A stretch of DNA of 64,000 nucleotides, taken from contig JAJTUQ010000005.1 of assembly GCA_021399445.1 (NCBI GenBank), positions 5,332,001-5,396,000 on the forward strand, written 5' to 3'. The DNA comes from Xylogone sp. PMI_703 (taxonomy: Eukaryota > Ascomycota > Leotiomycetes). How positions within the stretch are numbered: position 1 is the stretch's first letter; the number at the start of each line of letters is the position of its first letter. The position numbers and the translations under genes were made by a program. The notes below the pieces were generated by a model. The model searched no databases and was not told the origin of the DNA. It was given only the letters and a program-made list of their open reading frames with translations. Positions 11,713 to 23,200 of the stretch are shown here, in pieces.

Positions 11713-13515
11713 ATGCAATCATACTTACAATACCGAGCTATTGGTCGTCAAATACAAAGACAATGGCAGGAAAATAACAGGGGACTATCTACGAGAATAG
11801 TTTTCGATGATACAATTTCACCAACTACTGTTGCAGACCAGTCGTCAACTAGTTTCATAGACGTTGAAAGCAACTTACGCCAAAACTTGTCTGTCGATGA
11901 GAGTCTCGAGAAAACCTGTGGCGAACTTGATGATCGGTTTAGGGGTATTGAAGTGCGGCAAGACCTGGATAACACAAAGGTGTTCGTCGTTGGGCTCGAT
12001 GATTCCAATGATCCCCTGAATGTTCGGAAGTGGTCTCTCATCAAACGCATACGCTGCACGGCTAATGTAGGAATCATCGCTCTGGTGGTCGGTGCCGCAG
12101 CAGCGATTGATTCGGCCTCCATTCCGGAAGCAGCATCGGATTTTGGTGTTAGTCAAACGGTTGAAGCTCTTGCTACAGGCCTGGTAAAGTCGTCACTTAT
12201 CCAACTCTTCAATTTAAAGCCGGATCCGTTCCTAACGAACTTCAGTTTCTCTGCGGCTTTGGTGTAGGAAGCCTTATCGCAGGACCTTTGTCTGAAACTG
12301 TCGGCCGAAATCCTGTTTACATGGGATCTCTGATATTATACATGTTGTTTATCATTGGTGCAGGGCTCTCAAAGTCAATTGAAGCCCAATTGATATGTCG
12401 ATTTCTCGCTGGATTCTGTGGCGAATCTCCTTTATCAACAGTTGGAGGCTCGATCAGTGATATATGGGAACCGCTTGACAGACTAATTGCATTCCCAATT
12501 TTTGCTTGTAAGTGTTCACCCTACTAATATTGATTCAAAAATCGTTAATGGTAATGGAATAGCAATTGGATCAATGGGTCCCATCACTGGAGCTCTTCTT
12601 GGAGGGTTCATTGCAGATTCCTCAGTATCATGGCGGTGGACCGAATGGACGGCATTAATCATGTCTGCTGTATTGCTGTTGTCCCTTTTCTTATTTCAGC
12701 CCGAAACCTACAGCCCCATACTGCTTAAATGGAAAGCAGCTCAAATGCGCCATATCACCGGCGATTTACGATATAAGGCCCCAGTTGAAATTGAAGACCA
12801 TCCGAAATTTACCAAACGCATGCTGACAGCTCTTTCTCGGCCATTCTTGATGATCAGTTCGGAACCAGTTATTATCTTATGGACGATTTATTTGTCCGTT
12901 GTTTATGCTATCTTATTTGGATTTCTAGATGGATATGCTTACGTGTTTGGAGACACTTATGGTACATCACAAGGAATAACAGGATTAATATTTCTAGGAA
13001 TGGGAGTCGGAATCGTTATTGGCTCGGTAGTAATGACACCGTTGGTCTTCTCCTGGGCCAAAAGAAGACTTTCTCGCATACAGCAGGAACAGTCAGAGGC
13101 ACGCCTACCTTCTGAGTTTTTCCTGTGGTATGCTATGCTCGGTGCACCTGCCATCCCAATTTCCTTATTTTGGATGGGATGGACTGCATCTCGGGATATT
13201 AGCATCTGGTCTCCTATACTTGCGTCAGTCGTATTCGGTTTGGGGAACCTGTCAGTATTCATCTCCACATGCCTATACCTCATTGATAGTTATGAGACAT
13301 ATGCTGCTAGTGCGTTGACTATGAATACGCTGGTAAGATATATGGTATCTGGTGGAATGGTGGAGGCCTCAATTCCTATGTATGAGAATCTCGGAGTGCA
13401 TTGGGCATTGACGATTCTAGGAGTGATTGCTTCTATATGTACGATCGTCCCATATGTGTTTTATCGATACGGGTCGTGGATTCGATCAAAGAGTCGATTG
13501 GCAAAGAATTACTGA
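11713..13515 (+). CDS. MFS transporter, DHA1 (12-TM) drug/polyamine type
   Basis: Exons 11713-12183, 12246-12507 and 12563-13515, about 561 residues. Introns of 62 and 55 nt have GTAAAG/GTAAGT donors and CCTAAC/CTAATA branch sites, and the joined frame is open throughout. A roughly 110-residue hydrophilic N-terminus carries the NDPLNVRKWSLIKR entry motif typical of fungal DHA1 proteins. Membrane segments follow with GPLSETVGRNPVY (loop 2-3, motif A) and CRFLAGFCGESPLSTVGG (TM4). The C half has six more hydrophobic segments (YLSVVYAILFGFLDGYAYVF onward). It sits in the plasma membrane as a proton antiporter. Position beside a P450 suggests export of an oxidised product, which is inference. Confidence 0.92.
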
Positions 13516-14095
13516 CAAAATAACAACGGTGGCTTGTCGATCATTCTTCTTGTCGGCATATAGAGTTATAATAATCAAACAAGAGCTTTGGAATTAAGAT
13601 AATCCGTTCTTAATCCTCAGATGCAATTTTAATTTTCCCATCCGAGAATATAGAGTAGCCCCAATCAAGATCCCTGAAGTGATTGAAAATTTTGGCCAAG
13701 AACAACGGATGGCATGTTTCCGGATACATGTAACTATATGTTTTACATATAGTCACTTCGCATGAATTGACCATGGCTCAGTTAATTACTCCCCGTGTTT
13801 ACGTTCGCTGTGGTATGTATGTCAGCCTTTTCCCCAGAATGAGTACATTACACTGGTTTTTTGTAGAAATTCGTAGTATAGCAAGTTCGCACTATAATTA
13901 TTTCTTTCTTTACTTCTACATATGTGTTTATAAATTCAAAATCCCCAGGTCTATGCGTAAGATCACGCTCACAAGACCCCAGCATATCATTTAAGTTAAC
14001 AAAAGAGACTAAAATGTGTCCCTAATATGATGATTTCTGCCTCTTCTTCAATTAGAACATCGATGTTGAAGCTAGTAATCTACAGTCGACGTGAG
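13516..14095. other. Intergenic between convergent genes
   Basis: No gene. A perfect 9-bp inverted repeat with a 3-nt loop (ACTATATGT / ACATATAGT) lies at 13733-13753, about 220 nt past the transporter stop. It might shape a 3' end but is short and AT-rich. Confidence 0.45.
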
Positions 14096-14936
14096 CTAGA
14101 TCTTAGTATTACGCCCGCTTGCTAGGTATGCGGCGACACGAGGCCGCGCTTCAAACGCCTCCTTGAATTTCAGTATGGCGCCCGGTAAATTTGCCTAAAA
14201 TATCGGAAAATTAGTGACAGCACGATATCAAAAGGAAGTCAACACTCACGGGAAGAGTTCCGGTTTTCTCATTGTTATCAATAGATTGATAAACCGCGAA
14301 ATCGGCGTAGGTAACCTTAGAACCAAGGAGAAAAGGACCGCCGCGCTCAGAATAGTACTGAGAAAGGACATTATAGAAATCTGGTACAGTCTTATTCTTG
14401 TACTCATCTGTGGCTCCCTTGATATTGGCAACCCATTGAAACTGGATATTGTATGTCAGACTGTAAATGGCTTATCCTTACGAATCATTGGACTTACTCT
14501 CCAGTCAATATATAAGTCGGCAACAGCGTCAACAATATACTTCTCTAGACTTGTTTCGCCGTCGTAACTGCCAAGTTCGCGCGAAAGATACCTGAGGATT
14601 GAAATATGCTTTACATGATATTAGATTTGAGTATTAAAGACGGTGACATAGCCAACCTGATGTAAAATAATGCCATTATACTCGAGAGCGGGCACCTTTC
14701 CAGTTCTGGTAATACCCTTTTTCTTCAGCTCCTCGCTGGTAGCAGCCCAAGTATGATCATTAGCATAACGATTATCTTGGAAATCAATTCCTGCGTCCTT
14801 TAAAAATAATCTATCACAGCCTCTGTCAGCCTACATCTTGCGGAGCTCGATGAAATATTTACCGCACGACTTCTCCACGGCCCAAACTGCCGATATTAAG
14901 GTAGTGAAGGATAGGTTTAGTCGAAGGAAGAGGCAT
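14096..14936 (-). CDS. Glutathione S-transferase (sigma/Ure2-like fold)
   Basis: Five exons on the minus strand: 14863-14936, 14657-14810, 14498-14608, 14250-14441 and 14096-14194. Introns are 48-56 nt and frames agree, giving 209 residues. The thioredoxin-like N-terminal domain starts PILHYLNIGSLGRGEVVR, where the Tyr is a candidate catalytic residue and GRGExxR is the sigma-like signature. Next come GKVPALEYNG (glutathione-binding cis-Pro region), ILHQHISILRYLSREL and an all-helical C-terminal domain with FLLGSKVTYADFAVY (conserved N-capping box). The gene ends RPRVAAYLASGRNTKI. It conjugates glutathione to electrophiles in the cytosol. It is divergent from the next GST, which belongs to a different class. 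Confidence 0.9.
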
Positions 14937-16026
14937 TGTAGGAACCGAAGAACCTTCGTTATGCAAGATTGTCCCGGGATCTTGATACTCACGGAGTACG
15001 ATAAACTTTGTGACAAAGTAGAGGCTCGCAAGGGGTAGCAACACGAATGAGACAACTTCACACTGGCCCCGTCAGTAAGTTCGGCCTTTATAGAGTGGCG
15101 CACGCGGATATGCAGCAGGGCGTAACCCGCTCATTCGTACTTACGGGTTGACCGATTCAAGAACATTTGCTCGATGACTATGATTCTTCAGTGTCAGATT
15201 ATTAAATGCTTTTGTCTTATAAGGTTACTACAAATACTGATTCCTTCAACATTTAGAAATGATGTTAGTCCCCTCTTTGCGAGGGCCGGAGCGTTTCGTG
15301 CTTTAGCCATGGAACAGAACCATGCAGTCGATTGCAGGTTGAAGGCGAATATTCAAGCGACGCAAGCGACCTATGCAATTTACACGAGTACAACATCTTG
15401 GAATAAACTTGTCCTCAATGTGTGTAAGACACGCCCTTGATTTGACATCTGTTCGACGGTTTGGAATGGGCAACCTCGGTTCATTTAAACGAACCGGCTG
15501 TGTTCTCTGTATGGTTTGGCCACCACTGTCTGCGCCGTTCCAAGCTCCATTGATTCACCGGCCTGGCTCGATCTAAATTTGCCGATGATTCCAAATCTTT
15601 GCTCCACATAGCTTTGACAATGGGATCAAACTCACCTGGCTCATGATCTTACTAGCACATTGGCCTCAGTGGAGTGTTAACAGAACTAAGAAGTTAGCAT
15701 CTGGGATCGCAGATTCAGAAAACATCGTATTTTATATCCTCGGTCAAGATATGACGATATCCGTATGCTGCGTCGTATGCCTTCAGTGGAGATCGCTAAT
15801 CTCGCTTCCAGAGTATTCGACGGCAGCAATGACTATAGGGGACTGCGATAATCTCTCCTACGACGGACCTTTACGCATAAACACAACAAACAACTTAAAT
15901 GAGAAATAAAAATCTAGTGAGACCGAATGATCGCATTTGTGAGGCCGCCCGCTCAGCACCGGTTTGGCTGCAACTATTTACTCAACTCACAAGCTCTACC
16001 CTACAAAGAAACCATTAAGTAGCAAA
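14937..16026. other. Divergent intergenic region between two GST genes
   Basis: 1.1 kb that must hold both GST promoters. No other gene is supported; frames at 15174-15440 and 15643-15909 have no homology or splice structure. Confidence 0.5.
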
Positions 16027-16671
16027 ATGCCTTCTCAAGCAACTCCAGCATTGAAACTCTGGTACTCACCTGGAGCATGCTCCTTCGCACCACACGTTCT
16101 TCTCCTTGAAGCAGGGCTTGATTTCCAACTTGTGCTTTCTCAGGTTGGCAGCTTCACGGACGAATTCATGGCCCTCAACCCTAAAGGACGTGTGCCCGTC
16201 TTAGCGATGGACGATGAAGTCATTACTGAGATGCCGGCAGTCCTCACTGCTATTTCATCTCTAGTGCCTGATCGAAAATTCCTCGGACAAACAACGCTCG
16301 AAACCATTCGTGTGTATGAGTGGCTGAATTACCTCTCTGGTACATTACATGGCCAGGGATATGGAGCATCCTTTCGGCCTGAGAGATATGTTGACGATCC
16401 GAAACTATATCCTATAGTTCAAAAGAAAGGGCTCCAGACAATTAAGGAGTGTTACACAGTAATTGAGAACAAGCTTACCGCGGCCGGGTCGGAGTATGCA
16501 GTGGGAAATTCTTTCACCATTGTTGACCCCTTTCTCCTTGTATTATATCGATGGGCGTCTAGGTTGGACATAGATATGGAGGCCGATTATCCGCGTTATG
16601 CAACATGGGCAAACAGACACTGGAAGAGAGAATCGGTTATTTCTGCTCTTAAGGTTCATGTGAAAGTTTGA
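16027..16671 (+). CDS. Glutathione S-transferase, bacterial beta-like
   Basis: Intronless, 214 residues from the ATG at 16027 (MPSQATPALKLWYSPGACSF); an in-frame upstream ATG at 15964 is less likely. LWYSPGACSFAPHVLLLEAGL matches the start of beta-class GSTs, in which the Cys of PGACS contacts glutathione. NPKGRVPVLAMDDEVITEMPAVL is the cis-Pro/glutathione gamma-glutamyl site (with ITEMPA in place of the usual LTEs). The C-terminal helical domain has GNSFTIVDPFLLVLYRWA. Lack of introns and similarity to a bacterial-type class, next to a five-intron-style eukaryotic GST, may mean an old bacterial origin. It probably detoxifies electrophiles, or acts as a reductive dehalogenase or lyase in a pathway. 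Confidence 0.9.
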   Translation: MPSQATPALKLWYSPGACSFAPHVLLLEAGLDFQLVLSQVGSFTDEFMALNPKGRVPVLAMDDEVITEMPAVLTAISSLVPDRKFLGQTTLETIRVYEWLNYLSGTLHGQGYGASFRPERYVDDPKLYPIVQKKGLQTIKECYTVIENKLTAAGSEYAVGNSFTIVDPFLLVLYRWASRLDIDMEADYPRYATWANRHWKRESVISALKVHVKV

Positions 16672-17362
16672 GGACGGCACAGATGATGAATTGATGGCTA
16701 TATAGCGGTTTCTAATGTGTATAGTTTGTCACGTCAATCTTCATGAATAACGTAAAGATCCCCCATAGTGTTATCTATAGATGGCTGTACAGTTCATTTG
16801 CCCTCATTCCACTAATTCGACCTTTAGGATGGAAAACTCGCTCAACGCAAACTTAATTATAATCCTTTTCTTGGAAGTCTTGTAATACTGTTAGATAATT
16901 AAGGCTTGGGGCTGTGAATTGGAATAGCTACACGGTATTACGTGACTGCAGCGTTTAACTACATCAGGATAGATAATAGTAAAGTTTGCTTAATAATAAG
17001 CTGATAGCTAAGCAATTTATCTATAAATCGATCCTGTGATCAAACCTCGCGAACTAGGTGGCGCGCCGAGTTGGAATACGCTAACACCGCAGATTACATA
17101 AAAGCAAACTACTCCAAAGTATTATTGAGGAGTTGTTTTGCTCGTTCTCGACCAAAAGCTTAATAGCCCTTGACCAGGTAGCCTGACCGGGTGGCATTTA
17201 CACTAAGAGTTTTTTTTGCTGATTAGGTGATTCAAACCAGTTGGCCTGGGATTCACCTACTGTTTCATTTTGAGCGCGTTCATTCCCGGCAAAATCTATC
17301 ACAGTATCCGGAGCGCAAAGATTAACGTCAATAAACTATACATAATACTATCTTATTTCAAG
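16672..17362. other. Intergenic, no gene seen
   Basis: About 690 nt between two co-directional genes. No supported frame; probably the promoter of the flavoprotein gene. Confidence 0.5.
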
Positions 17363-19369
17363 ATGTCTAATAAAATGGAACCTGGTGTCCAAGGCTGGCA
17401 CCCCGGTGAACTCGCGCTACAACAGAAATTGAATTACGCCGACGGTATAAGAGACCATTGGACACATATCGAAAATGGAATGCGTGAACAACACCGCATT
17501 TTTCATACCTCAAATCTTCCCTTTATTCCCATTACTACCATTGACGACTATGGCCGACCTTGGGGGTCAATAGTTGCTGGTGCTACAGGAGAGATTGGCT
17601 TCGTAAAGAGCCCAGATATTAATACGCTGACTGTGAATGCCCGGCTCTGGGAGGGGGACCCGCTTGTGGATACAGTTAGAGCATCAATTAAATCGAAAGA
17701 TCAGCAGACGGGTACTTCAGAAAGGTTCTTAACTGCTGGTCTTGGAATTGAATTCCCGACAAGAAGACGGAATAAGTTTGCTGGTCGAATAAGAGGAGTG
17801 AGGCCAGGTACAACAGATCTGGATTGTGAGCTCGACTTACAAGTCACACAAGCTGTAGGGTGCGTTATAAACTTATCCCTGATGTATTATCTGCTAAGGA
17901 ACTAATTTTATGGTATCATTTTACATAGAAATTGTCCCAAATATATAAACATTCGCAAATTGGTTTCCTGTCCCGATACACACTCATCAGTAGCATATCA
18001 AAAATTGTCCATGGAAGACTCGGAGCGACTACCGGATGAATTAATCAAATTTATCACTGATGCAGATACTGTTTTCATTGCATCAGTGTATAAATCCGAG
18101 GTATCCCCGTATCCGGTAGAAAAATACCCTTCTCATGCGGGAATGAATGCTCGTGGTGGTTTACCAGGGTTCATGCGTGTTAGCCCATCCGACGGCCGGA
18201 CTGTGGTTCTTCCAGATTACTCAGGAAACAGATTCCTCTCCACTTTGGGAAATATTGAAGTTACGAAATTAGCTGGATTAACTGTTGTCTCGTTTACAAC
18301 AGGGGATATTCTTTATCTTACGGGTATTGCACAAGTACTCGTTGGACCACAAGCACTCGATATAATGCCTAGACAAGCGTGTATTACTACAATTAAAACT
18401 ACTGGGTATACTTTTGTATGCGATGCGTTACCGGTTCGCCAGGCGCCTGAGACAGAAGTAGGCCGCAGCCCTTATAGCCCTAAGATACGATACTTAATGG
18501 AAGAACCAGAGGGACTGGCGTCAATATCTAGCGATCATAAAGCTAAACTGATCAGTGCAACGCAGTTTGCACATGATATTGCAATATTTAGATTTCATGT
18601 CATTTCCAGACCAGGTGCTAGAAGTCTTAACATCCGGCCTGGGCAGGCTATCATACTCGATTTTATGGATTGGATTGGACCACCTGTTTATAAACATATG
18701 GCAAATGATGCTCCAAGCTCGATCAATGATGATCGTGTACGCACATGGACGGTCTCAAGCGCTCATGAAGGTAAAGAGGTATTAGAATTCGAATTAACTA
18801 TGCGCGAAATGAAAGGAGGTGTGGTGACAGGAGCTTTGTTTAATGCTTTGAGAGAGTACTCTTCCAATCAATGGGGGCATCCTATCCAAATTAAAAAAAA
18901 CATTATTGCAGATATTGTTGGTGTGACAGGAGATTTCCACATGGGAGATGGTCAACTGAACATGCTTTGGGTGGCAGGAGGAATAGGCATCACTCCTTTC
19001 ATGGCCATGCTTACCGCAATAACTGAGCGTGGTTATTACGCTGAGGGTGCTATTATTCTTGCTTTGTCCACACGAGAACCAGATATTTTCCTTAAACTCA
19101 TAAAGACTTCGCTTTACAACGGGCAGTTAAGAGCTAAAGTTAGGATTGATTTATTTACTAACCAGCGGGATGTTAGCATTTCAGAAGTAGAAAACCCAAA
19201 TTTGCAGGTTTTGACGCATGAAGGCCGAATACCCCCAGATTACTGGTCTGTTGCTGAGGGTAAGGATGTATTTATATGCGGCCCAAGTGGGTTTGGGGAC
19301 GCAGCGGTGAATGGCTTGAGGTCTGCTGGAGTTCCGAATAGCAAGATCTACAGAGAAGGCTTTTATTGA
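17363..19369 (+). CDS. Split-barrel (PNPOx-like) flavoprotein fused to ferredoxin-NADP reductase domain
   Basis: Exons 17363-17859 and 17929-19369, about 645 residues. The 69-nt intron splits a Gly codon and rejoins QAVGNCPKYINIRKL, the conserved C-terminal strand of the pyridoxamine-phosphate-oxidase-like barrel. Residues about 1-330 form two split-barrel halves (FIPITTIDDYGRPWGSI; NARGGLPGFMRVSP). Residues about 345-645 form an FNR module: RTWTVSSAHE for FAD, VAGGIGITPFMAML for the nicotinamide nucleotide, and FICGPSGFG plus the terminal YREGFY. There is no C-terminal 2Fe-2S ferredoxin domain, which some bacterial relatives carry. It should be a cytosolic NAD(P)H-dependent flavin oxidoreductase. 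The exact reaction is unknown. Confidence 0.88.
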
Positions 19370-19938
19370 GAGGCTAGATTTCAAGCAGTTATTGAACCTT
19401 AGGCAAATAACCCAATTAGTTAAATAGTATAAATATTCTGATATCACGTTCCAACTTTTATCATGGTTAACTATACGAATCATATATTACACGTCCCACC
19501 GCTCATTAAAGCATAATTTGATGAGCCTAGGGTCTTGCGTACTGCAGCCAGGTCAATTTACCAATACAGGTGTTACTTCTCAGTGTCTTCATATTTTATG
19601 GTCGGGCCTAAACAACAGCTTGTCAAGCATCAGTTAGGGCTGATCTAAATCCCTGCCCGAAAATGCCAACGTACAAACTTTCCATACCTATGTAATCCGT
19701 CAGCCAGTGTATTGGGGATATTATCCTACAATACAAGCTAACGTATAATTTGTAGTGGGAATTGTATCACGGAGCAATGAATTAAATGACCTTGTATGTA
19801 GGGTTCTATTTACTAATCTTATTGAATCAGTAGTTATTACGGTCTGTATGTGCAACCGCAATTGTTTTGACGGTAGAGTACACTAATAAGTCTGACTTTA
19901 TATAATATATCGGCTCTGGATGTACCACGCTTGATCAC
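19370..19938. other. Convergent intergenic region
   Basis: AT-rich 3' flanks of two convergent genes; nothing else recognised. Confidence 0.5.
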
Positions 19939-20897
19939 TTATCGATATATCTGTACGACATCTTCGGATAGGTTAAGCTCCACTTCCACATCCGTCTCAT
20001 TCTTGGTAAGCACCAGAAACTTGGCAACAATATCTTGTTGCAGCTTCATAGATAGCAGCCGGTTCCATTCTGCAGATTCAAATAGCAATTGCTCTAATGG
20101 TGCCCTTGTCACCGCATTTACAGAAGTTTTAATGCTAGAAAGCGCATCGAGCGGAAATAGAGCGATTCGAGTGGATAGTTGCGAGACAAAAGTGTCGAGT
20201 TCGGCCGGCGACGAGAAGACTTTATTGACTAAGCCGAAGCTCTCCGCAGTGTCAGCGTCAATATCATTTCCAGACAACAGAAATTCGAATGCGCGTCCTC
20301 GCCCTATTAGATCTGACATGTATACCACGCCTCCCGCTCCAGGATGCAAGCCGACAGTTACTTCAAAATTGCTGAAAACGGCTCCAGGAGAAGCGAACCG
20401 CATATCTAAGGACATGGCGAACTCATTACCCATACCACGGGCCGGTCCCTCGATGACTCCGATGGTTGCCTGAGGGAGGTTGGTGATGTTGAAGAGTAGC
20501 CTGGCGTTGAACGGAGCGATTTCGGGCGATGTGATAGGAAGAGGATCACCTATTTTTATTATTAACATATCTGGAATATTAGGATCTGTATGAAGACAAC
20601 TGACCTGGTCTAGAGATCACATCGTAGTGCGCAATGAAGAATTGGGGGTTACCGCTCCTGAATATCACAACCTTAGTTGAATTATCGCTTTGCAGTGAAT
20701 TTACAAGCTGGTCTAGCTCAAACTGCATAATCTCACTAAACAGATTCACCGGTGTGGCAAGTGTTGTTTAGGGTAACCGTAAGAATGGCTCCATCTTTAC
20801 TGGTCTTGAAGGTTGTAAAGTCTGTTCGGGTTGCTAATTGAGCAACGGACGGCGCTGCTGCTACAAGCAGGCTGGAAAGTAAAAATATCAATCTCAT
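19939..20897 (-). pseudogene. Secreted crotonase (enoyl-CoA hydratase-like), frameshifted
   Basis: Two exons, complement(20605..20897) and complement(19939..20549), joined by a 55-nt intron that rebuilds SRPGDPLPIT. The N-terminus is a signal peptide (MRLIFLLSSLLVAAAPSVAQ). DGAILTVTLNN is the crotonase start. Between 20752 and 20765 the frame slips by one base: homology resumes as PVNLFSEIMQFELDQLV in another frame, and the unshifted frame stops at once. Total exon length is 3n+1. The rest is intact: GVIEGPARGMGNEF (oxyanion-hole region), LHPGAGGVVYMSDLIG and GLVNKVF. Signal-peptide crotonases are a known, poorly understood group in plant-associated ascomycetes. A sequencing error cannot be excluded; otherwise this is a recent pseudogene. 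Confidence 0.8.
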
Positions 20898-22690
20898 TTT
20901 AGGTGCAATAAGAGATCAATTATAGTCTATGTAAAAGTGAAGGATCGATATCCTGGGGATAACTGTAGTTCTGTTATGTGGTCAATACTATTAGGTGGAG
21001 ATTCGTCGAATACTCCATCGGCTTTGAATATTTATACAAAATCAGCCATTATCTTGGTAAGCTGACAAGTGAACTCTACCCTGCCTGGTAAACTTGCTGT
21101 AACACAAAATTTTTGGGCAAGCCTCTGAACTCAGATTTAATAATATCAGGTTTAAAATCATTTGAGCTAGTACGGTAGATTTCTAACGCTAGCAAGTGTC
21201 TTTAGAGAGCTATTGTGGGTCTATTGTTAGTTTCTATCCTTATGGTACAAATCTATCTAAAAAGCTTGCTTGTTACTGGTAGAGCGTAAACTTGAGATTT
21301 CTACGATACACAACGGGCGTGGGTCTCACGCTCATACCTGCACAGTTCACGTAGATATCCACCCCCAATACGAACCACTATAGTAATCAAATTATGAGCA
21401 TTTTCCGGCTTAAGCATTTCCAGCCGAGGTAGAGCTTTCTTATTAAGAGCGTGCAGCTGACATTTGATGATCACACGGCCCGCTGATTAGTATCAGGAGA
21501 GAGATTCCAAATCTTTGATACAGGAGGAGCCCGTTCGGTGTTAAGCTCACTCGTCCTCTGACAGGTGGTATCATTACTAATATTCCAAGATAAATTCACT
21601 ATACATTATTACGAAGATAAATACGGCACGGAAAACGCGGTTCACTACTCTTGCGAGCAATTTTCTCGCTGCTGTGTAGAGGGGCACCTGAATTGGCAAA
21701 ACCTAAGCTAAAATAGGAGCGATTCAACACAGGAAAACGATGTTAATATTGCCAAGTCACTGGAAATAAGCTATTCCTGATTTGGTACATGATCACTCTG
21801 CTAATCCCCCACGTGGCGCACCAATGATAGAAGCCGTAAGCTCGTCAATCTTTATGCCCTCTAAAATAGGCTTGAGCTAAAGGTACCCGCGGTTTACCTA
21901 TGGCCACAATAATCTCCAGTTCTCAGACTTAAAACTCGTATAACTTCACCTTGCGGTCACATATGGCTTAATATTGTGTAAAGAGACCTAACAATGTTAT
22001 AGAATAATTAGTCAAATCTGTATAGCCTGAATAAAGCTTAGGATTGAATTGTTTTAAGTGTAACTATTCTAGTACTCTAATGTTTCAGCTATTAAAACTG
22101 CCTATAATTTAAGCCATTATTTCCTATAATCTCTTACCGTTTAAGCTATCAGTTATTATAACTGCTAATAATTATAGGCTACTAGTTACTATACTCGCAT
22201 ATAATTTTAGGTCAGTATGGGCTGCACCGTATCGCTAACGCCCTATGGCAGTTCCCTCCTTTTTAGCATGCTTACAGGCCTAACGCCCTGTAAGCGAAGC
22301 CCTGCACGGCCTGAGCCTGTATCACCTGAGGCTGTACGGCCTGTCAATCACTAGACTAGAATCACTGATAATAAAGAGCTATTAACTATCATAGCTACAT
22401 GCACTATTGACTTTTACTGTGTTTTAATGATTAGCCTTACACGAATAATAAAGCTTAGTAAGATTGGTCGACCAGAATAAATTATGTGTTATCTGATACT
22501 GGAGATTATTGTACCCATAAGTAAACTGTGGGTGACTTTAGCTCAGGCCCTAAAATATGATTACGTGCACTGCGTCCTAGCGAATCGAAGTCCGGTACTT
22601 CAAAGCAACGATTGCGTATCTTATCTAAGTTTTAAGTGGTTTTCAGCCTTACGAGAGAGCGTTGTATAGGTCAGAGAGTATTTAACACCC
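20898..22690. other. AT-rich intergenic and repeat-like DNA
   Basis: No gene supported. From about 22030 to 22220 there are loosely repeated AT-rich units containing ACTGCCTATAATTTAAGC-like words. From 22260 to 22350 a GC-richer patch has repeated GGCCTG/CCTGT words. This reads as old, mutated repetitive DNA leading into the transposon block. Confidence 0.45.
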
Positions 22691-22691
22691 C

Positions 22692-23031
22692 CCGGCGAAT
22701 AGCCAGAGCGTAACGAGAGCTGGTAACGTACAAAGCTATAATCAAAATTCGGAGCGATAAGGGACTACCGGCTAGAGGCTAGGAGCTCAAAAACCTACAA
22801 ATACAGATACAGTATTGTATTCAATTCAGAGTAATAAAAGGCTACTGACCTCTGGGCAGTAGCCTAAATATTATGCATTACAGCTAACGGTCAAAGTGTA
22901 GAGCGTTGTACTCTGTATACATTCAAAGCTTGAATCAAATGCGTGGATGGAGCTGGAATTGGCACATGTGACCCTAAGAGGTGCGAAGCACTCCCTCCTG
23001 CGAGCGTAGCGAGTAGTAAGCGCAGCCTGTT
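22692..23031 (+). repeat. Left copy of diverged direct repeat flanking the transposon block
   Basis: Shares an ordered series of blocks with 27347-27590: AATAGCCAGAGCG, CGAGAGCTG/CGAGGGCTG, AGCTATAAT, CTACCGGCTAGAGG/CTACTGGCCGGAGG, CTCTGTATAC, GTGACCCTAAG, GGTGCGAAGCAC and AGCGCAGC. It has about 90 nt extra, including a perfect hairpin (AGGCTACTG...CAGTAGCCT) at 22838-22865. Confidence 0.75.
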
Positions 23032-23040
23032 TCGGTCTCT

Positions 23041-23057
23041 AATATACGTTCGGCTTA
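23041..23057 (+). repeat. Left arm of palindromic insertion target
   Basis: AATATACGTTCGGCTTA ends in the TA at which the first transposon begins. Its exact reverse complement follows the second transposon at 26902-26918. Confidence 0.8.
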
Positions 23058-23151
23058 CACAGCACTCACCACATTACTTACGTAATTTGGTGAGGGTCAG
23101 CAATACGCAAAAAACACCAATACGCAAAATTTGCCTCCGATTTCATACCAC
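23058..23151 (+). repeat. Left terminal inverted repeat, element 1
   Basis: Pairs with 24923-25016 on the opposite strand. It contains short internal repeats (CAATACGCAAAA twice). Confidence 0.9.
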
Positions 23152-23200
23152 TTAATTGAAACCTCAATTACTCCACCCCACGTAATTATTATATATTCTA

